Source: Alkalihalobacillus trypoxylicola (lineage in GTDB: Bacteria; Bacillota; Bacilli; Bacillales; Bacillaceae_D). From it: a DNA stretch of 64,000 nt. The notes beneath the pieces were generated by a model, which was given only the letters and a program-made list of their open reading frames with translations, did no database searches and was not told the origin of the DNA. Below, piece by piece: positions 62,897-64,000 of this stretch. A program made the position numbers and the translations under genes. The stretch covers positions 62,001 through 126,000 of the forward strand of contig NZ_LTAO01000012.1 of the NCBI RefSeq assembly GCF_001590785.1. The letters are read 5' to 3'. Position 1 is the first letter of the stretch, and every line of letters begins with the position of its first letter.

Positions 62897-63895
62897 ATGG
62901 AAGATAGAATGGTTTCTGCTAATGAGCAAATAGAAGATAGTTTTACGGAACCATCAATACGGCCATTAAATTTAACAGACTACATTGGACAAACGGATGT
63001 AAAAAGAAACCTAGAGATATTTATCGAAGCAGCAAAATTAAGGCAAGAATGCTTGGATCATGTCCTCATTTATGGACCACCAGGACTAGGAAAAACAACA
63101 CTTTCCACCATTATAGCTAATGAAATGGATGTACAAATTAGAACAACATCCGGTCCAGCTATTGAAAGACCAGGAGACTTAGCCGCCATTTTAACGGCAC
63201 TTGAACCAGGCGATGTTTTATTTATTGATGAAATTCACCGTTTAAATCGCTCAGTTGAAGAGGTTCTTTATCCTGCGATGGAGGATTATTGTTTAGATAT
63301 AGTCATTGGGAAAGGACCTACCGCTCGATCGGTTCGTCTAGACCTTCCTCCTTTTACTTTAGTAGGTGCTACAACTCGTGCTGGGATGCTATCTGCACCA
63401 TTGAGAGATCGTTTTGGGGTAACAGCGCGTCTTGAATATTATAATCACGATGAGCTTTCAGAAATCGTGGAGAGAAGTGCAAAAGTATTAGAATTAGAAT
63501 TAGACTCAACCTCAGCATTAGAAATTGCAAGGCGTTCTAGAGGTACTCCAAGAATAGCCAATAGACTCCTTCGAAGAGTTCGTGATTTTGCTCAAGTAAA
63601 AGGGGATGGAGTAATCACGTATTCATTATCTACACACGCTCTTGAAGAGCTTCAGGTTGATAAATTAGGACTTGATCATATCGATTATAAATTTCTTTTT
63701 GGCATAATGGACCATTTTAAAGGTGGACCAGTCGGATTGGAAACCATTTCTGCAACAATAGGGGAGGAAGCGGAAACGATTGAAGATGTATATGAACCCT
63801 ACTTATTACAAATAGGTTTTATCCAACGAACACCAAGGGGCAGAATGGTCACGCCTTTATGTTACCAGCATTTTAAAAGGGAGCTACCTAGCTAA
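62897..63895 (+). CDS. ruvB: Holliday junction helicase RuvB
   Basis: The 332-residue AAA+ motor has Walker [12 protein letters not shown], Walker B FIDEIHRL, sensor 1 GATTRAG, sensor 2 [14 protein letters not shown] and the C-terminal winged helix ([19 protein letters not shown]). The ATG at 62897 gives the family N terminus (MEDRMVS); its GGGGTG site is weak, and the in-frame ATG at 62879 is an alternative. It overlaps the next gene by 1 base. Confidence 0.95.
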   Translation: MEDRMVSANEQIEDSFTEPSIRPLNLTDYIGQTDVKRNLEIFIEAAKLRQECLDHVLIYGPPGLGKTTLSTIIANEMDVQIRTTSGPAIERPGDLAAILTALEPGDVLFIDEIHRLNRSVEEVLYPAMEDYCLDIVIGKGPTARSVRLDLPPFTLVGATTRAGMLSAPLRDRFGVTARLEYYNHDELSEIVERSAKVLELELDSTSALEIARRSRGTPRIANRLLRRVRDFAQVKGDGVITYSLSTHALEELQVDKLGLDHIDYKFLFGIMDHFKGGPVGLETISATIGEEAETIEDVYEPYLLQIGFIQRTPRGRMVTPLCYQHFKRELPS

Positions 63896-64000
63896 TGGGA
63901 TTTTTCCCGAAATTACTTATAACTTTAGGTGTTATTCTGATTATTTTAGGTATTGTTTGGCAAGTAATAGGTCGATTTATCCCTCTCGGAAAACTACCTG
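63895..64000 (+). CDS. DUF2905-type small membrane protein (start only)
   Basis: The 35 visible codons read [19 protein letters not shown] and onwards to RFIPLGKLP, the hydrophobic start of the DUF2905 family. The ATG overlaps the ruvB stop in TAATG, so it is translationally coupled. The gene runs off the window. The function of the family is unknown. Confidence 0.75.
   Translation, partial: MGFFPKLLITLGVILIILGIVWQVIGRFIPLGKLP

Overview
The window comes from a low-GC, endospore-forming Firmicute of the Bacillaceae. Evidence: an alpha/beta-type SASP, spo0B, safA, coxA, bofC and two YjcZ-family mini-proteins; a complete liaIHGFSR locus; Bacillus-style AGGAGG ribosome binding sites; and gene order close to Bacillus subtilis. 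I see no rRNA, tRNA, CRISPR array, prophage, transposase or plasmid gene. Gene names rest on remembered family motifs and gene order, not on a search.

Layout. 1-1.06 kb: a MITE-like repeat element. 1.06-4.9 kb: a YkoGH-type two-component system with two PepSY proteins and, between them on the other strand, yycC; the second PepSY gene has four phased direct repeats at its promoter. 5.3-11.3 kb: an aminotransferase, htpX-lemA, a SASP, a zinc-ribbon mini-protein, msmX and a yxkF-type regulator. 12.1-48.9 kb follows the B. subtilis yheB-to-hemY order (yheB, yheA, yhaX, yhaM, yhaL, prsA, hpr, yhaH, serC, hit, ecsABC, pbpF, hemEHY). Into this backbone are set a YidC homologue, cssRS, an ABC importer without its own ATPase, ccdA, the lia operon and a ykuI-type EAL gene. 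49.1-64 kb is a second block that in B. subtilis lies far away: spo0B-obg-pheB-pheA, niaR-nifS divergent from nadBCA, safA, coxA, bofC, ruvAB and the start of a DUF2905 gene. The join between the blocks lies between hemY and spo0B.

How the genes work together. Many genes concern the envelope and secretion: cssRS, htpX, prsA, ecsAB, a YidC insertase, liaIHGFSR, pbpF and the scoC/hpr regulator. hemEHY encode the late steps of coproporphyrin-dependent haem synthesis. nadBCA with nifS and niaR form a self-contained quinolinate/NAD module. The orphan sugar permeases (20.6-24.3 kb) and msmX (9.2-10.3 kb) each have a cre-like site, which suggests one CcpA-controlled uptake system encoded at two places.

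The least explained content is intergenic. Family A comprises elements with short terminal inverted repeats, holding 4, 3, 2 or half a copy of a ~106-bp imperfect hairpin, at four sites. Family B is a second, older structured repeat found in at least six gaps. Other points worth a look are a YhaX HAD protein lacking its nucleophile, a YkuI with a complete EAL active site, and a nine-unit repeat in SafA.
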